Shown: positions 16,620-25,864 of the stretch, in pieces
Numbering within the stretch: the stretch's first letter is position 1
How the letters are laid out: each line of letters opens with the position of its first letter
Assembly: GCF_035917575.1 (NCBI RefSeq)
Contig: NZ_CP109090.1
Location: forward strand, 1,054,001 to 1,118,000
Reading direction: 5' to 3'
Length of the DNA: 64,000 nucleotides
Source: Streptomyces sp. NBC_01788
GTDB taxonomy: Bacteria > Actinomycetota > Actinomycetes > Streptomycetales > Streptomycetaceae
Position numbers and translations under genes: made by a program
Notes under the pieces: generated by a model
What the model saw: only the letters and a program-made list of their open reading frames with translations
Told to the model about the DNA's origin: nothing
The model's database searches: none

Positions 16620-17696
16620 ATGACGATTTCCTCCGACGCCCCGGTCACGACCGCACCGGCCGCCGTGCGTGACCGCAGATCCCGCCCCGACGCCGGCAGC
16701 GACTTCGCCCGGTTGTCGCAGCGCATCACCGAGGCGGGTCTGCTGCGGCGGCGGCCCGGCTACTACACGGTGCGGCTCGGTCTGGTGATCGGGCTGCTGG
16801 CGGCGGGCTGGGCGGCCTTCGTCGCGCTGGGCGACACCTGGTGGCAACTGGCGGTCGCCGCCTTCATGGCCCTGATGTTCGGCCAGGTCGCCCTGGTGGC
16901 CCACGACTTGGCGCACCGGCAAGTGTTCCCGAAGCGTCGCGCGAGCGCGATCTGGGGCCGGCTCTTCGGCAACCTCGGCATCGGCATGAGCTACGGCTGG
17001 TGGATGAACAAGCACACCCGCCACCATGCCAACCCCAACCACGAGGAACTCGACCCCGATGTCGCCCCGGACATCCTGGTGTGGTCCACCGAGCAGGCCC
17101 GCGACAGCAACGGCCTGGCCCGCTTCATCGGCGGCCACCAGGCGTTCCTGTTCTTCCCGCTGCTGACGCTGGAGGGTTTCAACCTGCATGTGGCGAGCGT
17201 GCGGGCGCTGCGCTCACCGTCGATGAAGAGCCGCCTGCTGGAGGGCACTCTGCTCTTCCTTCACATGGCGGCCTACCTGTCCGCGCTGTTCCTGGTGCTC
17301 TCCCCCGGCAGGGCCGTGGCGTTCCTCGTCCTGCACCAGTGCCTGTTCGGTGTGTATCTCGGCTGCACGTTCGCCCCGAACCACAAGGGCATGCCCACCT
17401 TCACCGGCGACGACCGCCCCGACTTCCTGCGCCGCCAGGTGCTCACGTCCCGCAACGTGCGGGGCGGCCGGCTCACCGACGTGATGCTCGGCGGGCTCAA
17501 CTACCAGATAGAGCACCACCTGTTCCCGAGCATGCCCACCCCTCATCTGCGACGGGCCCAGGTCGTCGTACGCGCGTACTGCGCGGAGATCGACGTGCCG
17601 TACCACGAGACGGGCCTGTTCCAGTCCTACCGCGAGGCACTCACCCACCTGCACCGGGTGGGCGAGCCCATCAGGCGTCGGCGCGAGGCGTCCTGA
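16620..17696 (+). CDS. Membrane fatty acid desaturase
   Basis: A 358-residue member of the membrane-bound desaturase family, which puts a double bond into acyl chains using a di-iron centre and an electron donor. The three histidine boxes are present: HDLAH (95-99), HTRHH (132-136) and, near the C-terminus, QIEHH in NYQIEHHLFPSMP. Four hydrophobic segments surround them. The QIEHH form is typical of front-end or acyl-lipid desaturases, so regiospecificity is left open. No fused cytochrome b5 is seen and no ferredoxin gene is adjacent. It starts at ATG 16620 and ends before a strong bidirectional terminator. Confidence 0.92.
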   Translation: MTISSDAPVTTAPAAVRDRRSRPDAGSDFARLSQRITEAGLLRRRPGYYTVRLGLVIGLLAAGWAAFVALGDTWWQLAVAAFMALMFGQVALVAHDLAHRQVFPKRRASAIWGRLFGNLGIGMSYGWWMNKHTRHHANPNHEELDPDVAPDILVWSTEQARDSNGLARFIGGHQAFLFFPLLTLEGFNLHVASVRALRSPSMKSRLLEGTLLFLHMAAYLSALFLVLSPGRAVAFLVLHQCLFGVYLGCTFAPNHKGMPTFTGDDRPDFLRRQVLTSRNVRGGRLTDVMLGGLNYQIEHHLFPSMPTPHLRRAQVVVRAYCAEIDVPYHETGLFQSYREALTHLHRVGEPIRRRREAS

Positions 17697-17710
17697 CGGC
17701 AGGCGAACGG

Positions 17711-17751
17711 CGCTGCCCGGCCCCCCGCTCGACGCGCGGGGCCGGGCAGCG
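17711..17751. terminator. Strong bidirectional hairpin terminator
   Basis: CGCTGCCCGGCCCC (17711-17724) pairs perfectly with GGGGCCGGGCAGCG (17738-17751), giving a 14-bp stem and 13-nt loop. It lies between the converging desaturase and FKBP genes and can serve both. Confidence 0.9.
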
Positions 17752-17762
17752 GTGACGTCCCG

Positions 17763-18134
17763 TCAGACGCCGAGCAGGTCCACGACGAAGATGAGCGTCG
17801 AGCCCGGCGGGATCAGCGGGCTGGGCGACTGGTCGCCGTAGGCGAGGTGCGGGGGAATGATGAGCTCGCGTCGGCCGCCGACCCGCATCCCCTCGACACC
17901 TTGGTCCCAGCCCTTGATGACCCTGCCGCCCCCCAGCGGGAACCGGAAGGGCTGACCCCGGTTCCAGGAGGCGTCGAACTCTTCTCCGGACGCGAAGGTG
18001 ACGCCGACGTAGTGGACCTCGACCATGCCGCCGGCCTTCGCCTCGGCTCCGTCCCCGACGACGATGTCCCTGATCTGCAAGTCGTCGGGAGCGTCGCCTC
18101 CGGGGAAGTCGACCTCGGGCTTCGTCAGGCTCAT
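17763..18134 (-). CDS. FKBP-type peptidyl-prolyl cis-trans isomerase
   Basis: A 123-residue single-domain FKBP, the usual size for the Streptomyces cytosolic form. It speeds proline isomerisation during protein folding. The fold-defining segments are all present: VEVHYVGVTFASGEEFDAS, PFRFPLGGGRVIKGWDQGV, RRELIIPPHLAYGD, and IPPGSTLIFVVDLLGV. GAGG five bases upstream supports ATG 18134, which excludes a Ser/Arg-rich extension from 18191. No signal peptide is present. The gene stands alone. Confidence 0.94.
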   Translation of the reverse strand: MSLTKPEVDFPGGDAPDDLQIRDIVVGDGAEAKAGGMVEVHYVGVTFASGEEFDASWNRGQPFRFPLGGGRVIKGWDQGVEGMRVGGRRELIIPPHLAYGDQSPSPLIPPGSTLIFVVDLLGV

Positions 18135-18284
18135 CGCAACCTCGTTTCTTTCGGCCGGAGATCTCCGTGCGGACGCACCGGCCATGATCACTCCGTGCAG
18201 TTACCCGCATACGCTACAAGGCCGCGGTGCGACGCGGCGGTCGGCGCGGCCCGTCAGGGATGGACGGACCGCACCGGGCCGGTC

Positions 18285-20129
18285 CTACTGCGCCGCCGTG
18301 AGCGCCTCCAGGGCACTGGCCTGGGTGCGCCAGTCCGATTGGTTCGGGCCGGTGCCCGCCCAGCGCTGGCCGAGCCGGTTCAGCGGGTCCCGGTCGGTGC
18401 GCCACAGGGAGTCGGCCTGCTTGGCGATGTACGCCCGGTAGGCCGCAGAGCCGGTGGCGTCCGCGAGGTCGGCCAGGTGCCGGACGAAGATGCCCTTGAA
18501 CTGCTTCTGGTTGTCGTCGCACGCGCGGGTGCCGGTGTCGCAGGACTCGGTCAGCACCCCGTCGCGGGTCAGTTCCGGCGCCGACAGCGCGGCGTCGGCG
18601 AGGCGCCGGGCGGTGGTCAGGTACCGGCTCTCGCCGGTGGCGCGCCAGAGCTGGGTGAAGGCGCCGATGGCCAGTCCCTGGTTGTAACTCCATACGGTCT
18701 GGCCGTTGTTGGCGCAGCCCGAGGTCAGTCCGTCGTTGACCAGGCCGGCGGCGTCGATCAGCCCGCTGTTCAGGTACCAGTCGGCCGCCGTACGCGCCCG
18801 GCCGCCCCACAGCGTGTCACCGGCGAGCCGTTGGTGCAGTGCCGTCGTCAACACCAGGTACAGCCCGTTGGTCACCGCGTTCTTGTAGGTGCGCTCCCGG
18901 TCCCACCAGACACCGCCGCCGCAAGTGCCCGGGTCCCAGTACTGCTGGACGTAGGACGTGATGGTGACCGCCTCGTCCAGATAGCGCCGCTGATGGGTGT
19001 GGTCGTAGGCCGCCACCCAGGCCACCGCCCACCACGCCGCGTCGTCAATGGCCCGGCTGACGAAGTGCCCCTCGACCGGATCCGAACTGCGCCCGCCCGC
19101 GGGGAAGACGCCGTTGTTCTGTTCGAAGGTGCGCGCGACGGCCCAGTCGTAATCGTGCCGCCCGGTGTGCTGGGCGAAGTCGACCAGCGCAGTGATCGCC
19201 ACCGCAGAGTTCCACCAACTGCTCCGCCACCAGCCCTCGTTGGTCTGGTACGAGGCCATGAGCGCATCGGCCGCCGCGGCGGCCCGGGTGGGCACCGGCC
19301 TGGCCCACGCCGTGCAGCTGCCCTCCTGGTGGGCCGCCTCACGGCCGCAGGCGCGGACCGCTCCGCCGTAGAGCAGGCCGCGCGGGTCGCGGGTGGCGAA
19401 CATGGCCGTCCGGGTGCCCGTCCGCCCGGACGGCACCGAGGTGCGGCCCAGGGAGGAGCCCTCGGGCCAGGTCGCGCCCTCGTCCCAGGAGCGGTCCAGC
19501 CAGATCTCGTCGCCCGCGCCGCCGTTGCCGATGACGCCCCAGGCCATGCCGCCTCGCTGGTCCATGTGAAGGCTTATGGCGCGCCCGAACAGGGTCGTCG
19601 CCGGTACGGGCTGCTCGTCGCCGGCCGCGGTGGCCGGGTCGGCGCCGTCGCAGGAGGTGCCGTCGCAGACCTGCGGGCGGAACCAGTCGGTGCAGGTGAC
19701 CGCGTTCGCGTCGCCGCAGGCCCGGACCCAGCCGCGCCTGTGTCCCACCGGGTCGGTGACGTTGTACATGAGGGTGCGCGTCCCGGTCCAGGTGCCGGGG
19801 ATGGCGGCCTTGCCCAGCAGTCCGTCCCAGGTGGCGCCCCGGTCCCAGGAGCGGTCCAGCCAGACCGCGTCACCGGTGACGCCGTTGTCGACACTGGCCC
19901 AGGCCATGTCGTCGGCCTCGGAGACATGCAGTCGAAGGATCCGGCCGTTGATGTTCCGGTCGGGGACCGGGAAGGTCTCCTGGGCCGCCTTGGAGGGGGC
20001 GAGGGTGTCGCAGGCCAGCGCGCACACCGGCGTCGCGGCCCGCGCTTCACAGGGCAGGGCGAGCAGCCCGGACAGGGCCAGCACCAGGGCCACCAGTCCG
20101 CGGGGTACGCGGTGTTGACTTACTGACAT
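18285..20129 (-). CDS. Secreted GH76 glycosidase with two N-terminal repeat domains
   Basis: A 614-residue exported protein with a signal peptide (1-31, ending CEARA). The C-terminal ~340 residues match glycoside hydrolase family 76 (alpha-1,6-mannanase): NEGWWRSSWWNSAVAIT, the catalytic aspartate pair in RAIDDAAWWA (about 372-373), and GQTVWSYNQGLAIGA. Between signal and catalytic domain lie two similar units of about 100 residues. Both contain GRI/AL-LH, MAW, LDRSWD-GATW and GTRT, and I do not recognise them as a named binding module. It lies 39 bp downstream of the GH2 gene, in the same probable operon. Likely substrate is fungal mannan or another alpha-mannan. Confidence 0.88.
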   Translation of the reverse strand: MSVSQHRVPRGLVALVLALSGLLALPCEARAATPVCALACDTLAPSKAAQETFPVPDRNINGRILRLHVSEADDMAWASVDNGVTGDAVWLDRSWDRGATWDGLLGKAAIPGTWTGTRTLMYNVTDPVGHRRGWVRACGDANAVTCTDWFRPQVCDGTSCDGADPATAAGDEQPVPATTLFGRAISLHMDQRGGMAWGVIGNGGAGDEIWLDRSWDEGATWPEGSSLGRTSVPSGRTGTRTAMFATRDPRGLLYGGAVRACGREAAHQEGSCTAWARPVPTRAAAAADALMASYQTNEGWWRSSWWNSAVAITALVDFAQHTGRHDYDWAVARTFEQNNGVFPAGGRSSDPVEGHFVSRAIDDAAWWAVAWVAAYDHTHQRRYLDEAVTITSYVQQYWDPGTCGGGVWWDRERTYKNAVTNGLYLVLTTALHQRLAGDTLWGGRARTAADWYLNSGLIDAAGLVNDGLTSGCANNGQTVWSYNQGLAIGAFTQLWRATGESRYLTTARRLADAALSAPELTRDGVLTESCDTGTRACDDNQKQFKGIFVRHLADLADATGSAAYRAYIAKQADSLWRTDRDPLNRLGQRWAGTGPNQSDWRTQASALEALTAAQ

Positions 20130-20168
20130 GTCTGTTCCGTCCTCTTCGCGTCGGGGCGGTGGCCGGAC

Positions 20169-22538
20169 TCAGGGGGCCCAGGGCGCCTCGATCGCCCAGG
20201 TGGTGTCCTCGGTGAAGGTGGCCGGGTTGTCCCAGGCGTGCGAACCGCCGGCCTGGGCCAGCCACAGTTCGGCGCTGATGTGCCGCAGGTACTGCCCGGG
20301 GAAGTTGGACGCCGCCAGCCGGACGCCGCTGCCGCTGCGGACCGGGCACCAGGTCGCGTCCTCCCGGTAGACGGTGTCGCCGCCGCCCTCGCGCCGGACG
20401 CGGAAGTCGCGGTGGCGCAGGTACTCGCCGGGGTAGTTGCGGGACTCGAAGGAGTAGCAGAGCCTGTTCGCCAGCCCCGGCGTCACCTTCCAGGTGGCGT
20501 CCTGCTTGAGCACCGTCCCGCTGCCCGCGTCCACGGCCTCCGTGTAGCCGAGCCCGTCGTAGTGCCGGACGTAGCGGTTGGTGTAGCCGCTGGTGGTGAC
20601 GCGGATCGACACGTACTGCCCCACCGGCAGCCCGACCGGCGGGCCCGCCGTGCGGGAGGCCGCGACGAGCGCCTGGTTGGCGGCGCGGACGCGGGCCTGG
20701 TCGACCTTGACGACCTGCCGGTCGTAGGTCATCAGGCCGTTGGTCTCGTTCTCGACGTCGGTGATCTGCGTGTAGACGGCCGCCGACAGCCCGGCCGCGG
20801 GCATGGAGTTCTCCCGCATTCCGTCCAGCAGCCCGACCAGCCGGTCGTTGAGGGCGGCCTGGCTCGGCTGGTCCTCGTAGCCCCAGCCGCCGCCGGGGTA
20901 CCACTCGTGGCCGGGGACCCGGTAGCCGAGGCCGCCGTACTCGCCGAGCACCGAGGCACGCACCGTTTCGGCGGGGGTGTTGCCGGGGCCGACGTAGTTG
21001 TGGTTGTCGATCACGTCGCCGTTGCCGCCGTCCTTGGCCGCGCAGCAGTTGACGCCGCTCATGTTGTCGACCAGGCGGGAGGGGTCGTAGGCCTTGACCA
21101 TGTCGGCGACGCGGGCCTGGTCGTACTGGCCCCATCCCTCGTTCTGGTCCACCCACTGGATGAGCGCGGGGGAGCTGCGGTGCTGGTCGATGATGGCGCG
21201 GTACTCGTTCTCCCACTGGGTGCGGGCCGCGCTGTCCGGGCTCTTGGAGCTGTCCATGGAGGGCATGTCCTGCCACACCAGCAGCCCGAGCCGGTCCGCC
21301 CAGTAGAACCAGCGCTGCGGTTCGACCTTGATGTGCTTGCGGACCATGTTGAAGCCGAGGTCCTTGTGTTTCTGGAGGTCGAACCGGAGGGCGTCGTCCG
21401 TGGGCGCGGTCTGGATGCCGTCCGGCCAGAAGCCCTGGTCCAGGGTGCCCGTCTGGAAGACGAACCGGCCGTTGAGGACCGGCCGGCGCACACCGTCGAC
21501 GTCCTTGACGGCGATGGACCGCATACCGGCGTAACTGCCGACCCGGTCGCCGCCGGCGCCGCCGGTCAGCTCGGCGGTGACGTCGTAGAGGAAGGGGTCC
21601 TCGGGCGTCCACAGGTGGGCGCCGGGCACGGGCACCGCGAACTCGGTGCCGACTGTGCCGGTGGCGCTGCCGACGGGCGTTCCGCCGGAGGAGACGGTGA
21701 CCTTGACGCCCGCCCCGTCGGCTCCGGCGGCGCGCACGGTCACCCGCAGGGTGTTGTCCTCCAGGCGCGGCACCATGTCGAGCCGGGTGATACGGGCCAC
21801 CGCGGTGGGCTCCAGCCAGACGGTCTGCCAGATTCCCGACGAGGCGGTGTAGACGATGCTGTGCCCGGAGTGCGGGGTGACGTCCTGGATGCGCTGTTTG
21901 CCGATGGCCTGGCCGCCGGTCTCGGTCGGGTCGTACGCGGAGACGACGATCGTGTTGGTGCCGCCGTTGAGCAGCGGGGTGATGTCGTAGCTGAAGGCGT
22001 CGTAACCGCCGCGGTGGACGGCTCCGGCCTGCTGTCCGTTCACCCGGACGGTGGTCTCCCAGTCGGAGGCGCCGAAGTTGAGCTGGACGCGTCGGCCGCT
22101 CCAGCCCGTGGGCACGGTGAAGGTGCGCCGGTACCAGAGCCGGTCGTTCTGGGTGATCTTGCGCTGGATACCGGAGAGCGCGGACTCGGGGACGAAGGGG
22201 ACGCGGATCTGTTCACCGAAGACGGCGGGCTGTCCGGCGTCGCGGGAGGTGACCGCGAAGTCCCAGATGCCGTTGAGGTTGAGCCAGTCGGGGCGGGTGA
22301 GCTGCGGCCGGGGGTATTCCGGCAGCGGGGCGTCGACCCGGACCTGGTTGGTCCAGGGCGTCGTCATCGGCGCGGGTTTGGGGGCCCAGGCCGCGGTGGC
22401 GGCACGGCTCGGCGCCGCGCCGTCCACGACGAGCACGGCGGCGGCCACCACCAGAGCCGCGCCGCAGGCCGCCAGGCGCCGCAGGGCCTGCCGCGGGCGG
22501 GGGAACGGGAATTTCGAGGGGGTCAGGCGTCTCGCCAC
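20169..22538 (-). CDS. Secreted GH2 glycosidase with C-terminal AbfB domain
   Basis: A 789-residue exported enzyme. The signal sequence (about 1-48) includes the helix LRRLAACGAALVVAAAVLVV. The GH2 parts follow: sugar-binding domain (LNLNGIWDFAV, WYRRTFTVP), immunoglobulin-like domain, and catalytic barrel with acid/base Glu467 in WVDQNEGWG and probable nucleophile Glu533 in LGEYGG. The last ~150 residues form an AbfB-like beta-trefoil (NYPGEYLRHRDF, NFPGQYLRHIS), an arabinose-binding module. GGGAG eight bases upstream selects GTG 22538 over GTG 22547. The exact sugar cleaved is unknown. A LacI-type operator lies 214 bp upstream. Confidence 0.88.
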   Translation of the reverse strand: MARRLTPSKFPFPRPRQALRRLAACGAALVVAAAVLVVDGAAPSRAATAAWAPKPAPMTTPWTNQVRVDAPLPEYPRPQLTRPDWLNLNGIWDFAVTSRDAGQPAVFGEQIRVPFVPESALSGIQRKITQNDRLWYRRTFTVPTGWSGRRVQLNFGASDWETTVRVNGQQAGAVHRGGYDAFSYDITPLLNGGTNTIVVSAYDPTETGGQAIGKQRIQDVTPHSGHSIVYTASSGIWQTVWLEPTAVARITRLDMVPRLEDNTLRVTVRAAGADGAGVKVTVSSGGTPVGSATGTVGTEFAVPVPGAHLWTPEDPFLYDVTAELTGGAGGDRVGSYAGMRSIAVKDVDGVRRPVLNGRFVFQTGTLDQGFWPDGIQTAPTDDALRFDLQKHKDLGFNMVRKHIKVEPQRWFYWADRLGLLVWQDMPSMDSSKSPDSAARTQWENEYRAIIDQHRSSPALIQWVDQNEGWGQYDQARVADMVKAYDPSRLVDNMSGVNCCAAKDGGNGDVIDNHNYVGPGNTPAETVRASVLGEYGGLGYRVPGHEWYPGGGWGYEDQPSQAALNDRLVGLLDGMRENSMPAAGLSAAVYTQITDVENETNGLMTYDRQVVKVDQARVRAANQALVAASRTAGPPVGLPVGQYVSIRVTTSGYTNRYVRHYDGLGYTEAVDAGSGTVLKQDATWKVTPGLANRLCYSFESRNYPGEYLRHRDFRVRREGGGDTVYREDATWCPVRSGSGVRLAASNFPGQYLRHISAELWLAQAGGSHAWDNPATFTEDTTWAIEAPWAP

Positions 22539-22913
22539 GGTTGTCACTCCCGTTGTGTGCTGTGGGGGGGTTGATGCGCCAGTGCTGTCCCGTACATGAC
22601 AGTAGAAACGGCAGGTCGCCCCACTCCCGCGCGGCGGCGTAGGCCCGGACTCGCCGGAGGGGTTTCCCTGTCCGGGTCGTGAGCCCGAATCCCGCCCGGT
22701 GCGGTGCGATGGGGTGCGATGCGGTGCGGGGGGACGTGGGCGGGCGCGCTGTGAGAGCGCTCTCAAACGGTAGTACCGAGCACAGGGGGCGTCAACGGGA
22801 CTGACAGGCAACGGAGTTGAGGAACAAGCGACGAGCATGAACGGACCGGCCCCAGCCGCGCGCATTGTCGAACATCGGCTTCGGTTCGACCGGCTCGCCG
22901 CTGGGGCGGTGTG
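22539..22913. other. Promoter region of the glycosidase operon
   Basis: This 375-bp region lies upstream of the leftward GH2-GH76 operon and downstream of the leftward methyltransferase gene. It contains the LacI-type palindrome at 22752-22765, a low-complexity run of GTGCGATG/GTGCGGTG-like words at about 22697-22731, and no convincing coding frame. Confidence 0.5.
22752..22765. promoter_or_regulatory. LacI-family operator palindrome
   Basis: TGAGAGCGCTCTCA is a perfect 14-bp palindrome with the central CG typical of LacI/GalR operators (compare the CebR-type TGGGAGCGCTCCCA). It lies upstream of the GH2-GH76 operon and is the obvious site of sugar-responsive repression. No LacI-family gene is present in this window, so the repressor acts from elsewhere. 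Confidence 0.85.
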
Positions 22914-23768
22914 TCAGCGCGCGGTGACCGAATACGCGGCGAGCGCACGGTTGCCGCGCGGCTTCGCCAGGGCCCGGAGGACGTCGGCCTGACTCAGGAC
23001 GAGCTGTCGCACCGGCTCGGGCAGCACGGCCAGGCGCTCCTGTGATCCGGCCAGTTCGAGGCATGCCGCGACTTCCCAGTCGCCGTCCTGAAGTTCTCCG
23101 GTGTCGACAGGACCGCTGCCGTCCGCCGTCCAGCCGGCCTCGGGCAGGAGCCGCAGCAACGCCTCACGGGAGAAGGGCGTGCGGACGTTGCCCTCGCCGC
23201 GCGAGCCCCCGGCCTCGATCTGGCCCTGGATCAGCACGGCGAGCAGGTGGGCCAGCTGCCCGTCGGAGGCCGGCGTCATGTCCCACTCGGTGAACCACAG
23301 CCGCCGCGCCCACGGACGCACCCGAACCAGGGTGTCCCGCAGTTGCCCGAGTGAGGCGAAGTACCAGGAGCAGTGCGCGAGCACCACGTGGTCGAAGGCG
23401 CCCTCAGGGAAGCCGACCGACGGGTCGAGAACGTCCGTGCCGAAGCGGAAGTCGATACGCGGCCCGAGGGGGCCCGCCGTGAGCCGGGCCGCCGATTCCC
23501 CGAGCGTGACCGGCGCCCCGTAGGAGGGCTCGGCCACGTCGACGGCCACCACGCGCCCCTCGGGTCCGACCGCCTCCGCCAGGACGGCGGTCATGTCGCC
23601 CTGCCCGCAGCCCAGTTCGAGAACGGTCGAGCCGGGAGGGATGCGCCAGCCCGCCACCAGCGCGGCACGGTGGCGGGTCTGGGACAACTGGACGTCCGGG
23701 CTGTGCTCGGCGGCGGCCATGCCGGCCGCGAGCGAAGGGACTTTGGCGCGGAGATCGGAGTGGTTCAC
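22914..23768 (-). CDS. Class I SAM-dependent methyltransferase
   Basis: A 284-residue cytosolic methyltransferase. Motif I, VLELGCGQGD, is at about 49-58, followed by the acidic end of strand 2 (VVAVDVAEPSY) and motif IV-like FDHVVLAHCSWYF. An unusual segment of about 30 residues between strands 2 and 3 may be a substrate lid. The acceptor is unknown; small-molecule methyltransferases share these features. AAGGA four bases upstream supports the GTG start. It has no close operon partner. Confidence 0.82.
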   Translation of the reverse strand: MNHSDLRAKVPSLAAGMAAAEHSPDVQLSQTRHRAALVAGWRIPPGSTVLELGCGQGDMTAVLAEAVGPEGRVVAVDVAEPSYGAPVTLGESAARLTAGPLGPRIDFRFGTDVLDPSVGFPEGAFDHVVLAHCSWYFASLGQLRDTLVRVRPWARRLWFTEWDMTPASDGQLAHLLAVLIQGQIEAGGSRGEGNVRTPFSREALLRLLPEAGWTADGSGPVDTGELQDGDWEVAACLELAGSQERLAVLPEPVRQLVLSQADVLRALAKPRGNRALAAYSVTAR

Positions 23769-23972
23769 AAGATCCTTGGTGGTACTCGGCAGTGGTACTC
23801 GACGGTCGGTGCGCGCCGATCGTACGAGACACCGGGCGGCGGCGCCTCCGAGTTTCCGCGCCCCCGCGACCCGCCCCCGCCGAGCACGAGCAGCAGTGCG
23901 AGAGCCCTGCCGGTTCCTGTCGGACCGCAGGGCTCTCGCGCTGGTGCGTCATCGTGCGACGGTGCTGGGCCC

Positions 23973-25592
23973 TCAGCCGCCGGCCGGGGCCGCGCCGGCC
24001 GTCGCCGCCTGGTCGTCCAGGGCCGCTCCGGGCTTCGCGGCGGTGTCGCCACCGGCCGGGGCGTCGAAGCCCCGCAGCGGTACGTGGCGGATGAACAGGG
24101 CGATCAGCAGGCCCACGCAGGCCACCACGGCGCCCCAGGTGAAGACGGAGCTGACACCGTCGGTGACGGCCCGCTGGAACACCTGGCGGGCCGCCTCGGG
24201 CAGGCTCTTGAGCACCTCCGGCGTCATCTGCGACACCGAGGCCGAGCCACCCGAGCCCGCCGCCATTCCGCCGTGGGAGACGACGGAGTCGGTGAGGGTG
24301 GTGGCGTAGACCGAGCCCAGCAGCGAGACACCCAGGGAACCGCCCATGTTGCGCAGGAAGGTGGCGGCGCCGGTGGCGGCGCCCATGTCCTTCAGCGGGG
24401 CGTTGTTCTGCGCGATCAGCATGGTGGTCTGCATCAGACAGCCCATGCCGGCACCGAGGACGACCATGTACAGCGAGGTGACGGTGCGGGAGGTACCGGT
24501 GTCCATGGTGGCGAACAGGCCGAGACCGACGGCCATCAGGACACTGCCGGCGATCGGCAGGCTGCGGTAGCGGCCGGTGCGGCTGATCACGGCACCGCCG
24601 GCCAGCGAGAGCACCATCGAGGAGAGCATCATCGGCATCAGCAGCAGGCCGCTGTTGGTGGCGGAGGAGCCCTGCACGAACTGCTGGAACTGCGGCAGGA
24701 AGGTCACTCCACCGAAGAGGGCGAAGCCGACGATGAAGCTGAGCGCCCCGGCCAGGGAGAAGTTGCGGTTGCCGAAGACCGACAGCGGCATGATCGGCTC
24801 AGCGGCGCGGCGTTCGACGAGCACGAAGGCGGCGAAGGCCACCACGGTGAGTACCGCCAGGCCGATGATCATCGCCGAGGACCAGTCGTACTCGTTGCCG
24901 CCCCAGCTGGTGATCAGGACCAGCGCGGTGATCCAGACGGTGAGCAGGGCGGCCCCGGTCCAGTCGATGCGCACGCGGCCGGTGCCGCGCGGCAGCCTGG
25001 CCAGGGTGAACCAGCACACCAGCAGCGCGACCACGCCGAGCGGCAGGTTGACGTAGAAGGCCCAGCGCCAGCTGAGGTGGTCGGTGATGTAACCGCCGGC
25101 CAGCGGACCGCCGATCATGGCGACCGGCATCACGGCCATCATCACGCCCTGGTACTTCCCGCGCTCACGCGGCGGCACGATCTCGGCCACCACCGCCATG
25201 ACGCCCACCATCAGGCCGCCCGCGCCCAGGCCCTGGAGCGCACGGAAGCCGACCAGTTCCCCCATGTTCTGCGACATGCCGCACAGCGCCGAGCCGATGA
25301 GGAAGATCACGATGGAGGACAGGAAGGTGATCCGGCGGCCGAGCAGGTCGCCGAGCTTGCCCCAAATGGGAGTGGCCGCGGTGGAGGCCAGGATGTAGCC
25401 GGTGGTCACCCATGCCAGGTGATTGAGCCCGCCCAGGTCGCCCACGATCGTCGGCAGGGCGGGAGCCACGATCATGTTGTCGAGCATGGCCAGCAGCAGC
25501 GCGATGACCAGACCGCTCATCGTCACCATGATCTCGCGGTGGGTGAAGCGGGGCGGTGACTCCTGGTCGGGATGGGCTGCGGTCGACGACAT
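23973..25592 (-). CDS. DHA2-family (EmrB/QacA-like) drug exporter
   Basis: A 539-residue, 14-helix proton-coupled exporter. Family motifs are clear: LDNMIVAPALPTI in helix 1 (motif D1), GKLGDLLGRR in loop 2-3 (motif A), RALQGLGAGGLM in helix 4 (motif B), and GGPLAGGYITDHLSWRWAFY in helices 5-6 (motif C), then NLPLG. The C-terminal tail is Ala/Gly-rich and probably flexible. AAAGG seven bases upstream supports ATG 25592. The divergent TetR gene and the palindrome between them indicate repression relieved by an exported compound. Confidence 0.92.
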   Translation of the reverse strand: MSSTAAHPDQESPPRFTHREIMVTMSGLVIALLLAMLDNMIVAPALPTIVGDLGGLNHLAWVTTGYILASTAATPIWGKLGDLLGRRITFLSSIVIFLIGSALCGMSQNMGELVGFRALQGLGAGGLMVGVMAVVAEIVPPRERGKYQGVMMAVMPVAMIGGPLAGGYITDHLSWRWAFYVNLPLGVVALLVCWFTLARLPRGTGRVRIDWTGAALLTVWITALVLITSWGGNEYDWSSAMIIGLAVLTVVAFAAFVLVERRAAEPIMPLSVFGNRNFSLAGALSFIVGFALFGGVTFLPQFQQFVQGSSATNSGLLLMPMMLSSMVLSLAGGAVISRTGRYRSLPIAGSVLMAVGLGLFATMDTGTSRTVTSLYMVVLGAGMGCLMQTTMLIAQNNAPLKDMGAATGAATFLRNMGGSLGVSLLGSVYATTLTDSVVSHGGMAAGSGGSASVSQMTPEVLKSLPEAARQVFQRAVTDGVSSVFTWGAVVACVGLLIALFIRHVPLRGFDAPAGGDTAAKPGAALDDQAATAGAAPAGG

Positions 25593-25765
25593 GGGACTGC
25601 CTTTCTTGAAAGCTGGAGTTCTGGCAGGTGGCGGGCCGCACGTGGCACACCGCCCCCAGCGCCCGCGAAGACGGACGGTGCACGGGGAGAACCTCGCTCC
25701 GGATGGTGCCCGAGGAGGGCCGAGGAGCGGAGGTGTGCGACAGCGACGGCCGACGAAGGGTCACC

Positions 25766-25800
25766 TACCGGCCGTTAAGTAAATTACTTGCCGGACGGTA
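25766..25800. promoter_or_regulatory. TetR-type operator between exporter and regulator
   Basis: A 35-bp imperfect palindrome: TACCGGCCGTTAAGTAA (25766-25782), one central A, then TTACTTGCCGGACGGTA (25784-25800). The arms match at 14 of 17 positions. It is AT-rich in its centre, unlike the surroundings, and lies between the divergent DHA2 exporter and TetR genes. Confidence 0.82.
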
Positions 25801-25864
25801 AGCTGGCAAGCGAGATCCCGGGCGACGGCGATCGGTCGGGCGTGGCACAGCAGGAAGAAGGCGG

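Noticed and set aside
22539..22865. Extended start for the GH2 enzyme up to 22865
   Set aside because: It would place the signal peptide far inside and cover the LacI-type operator. GGGAG positions translation at GTG 22538.
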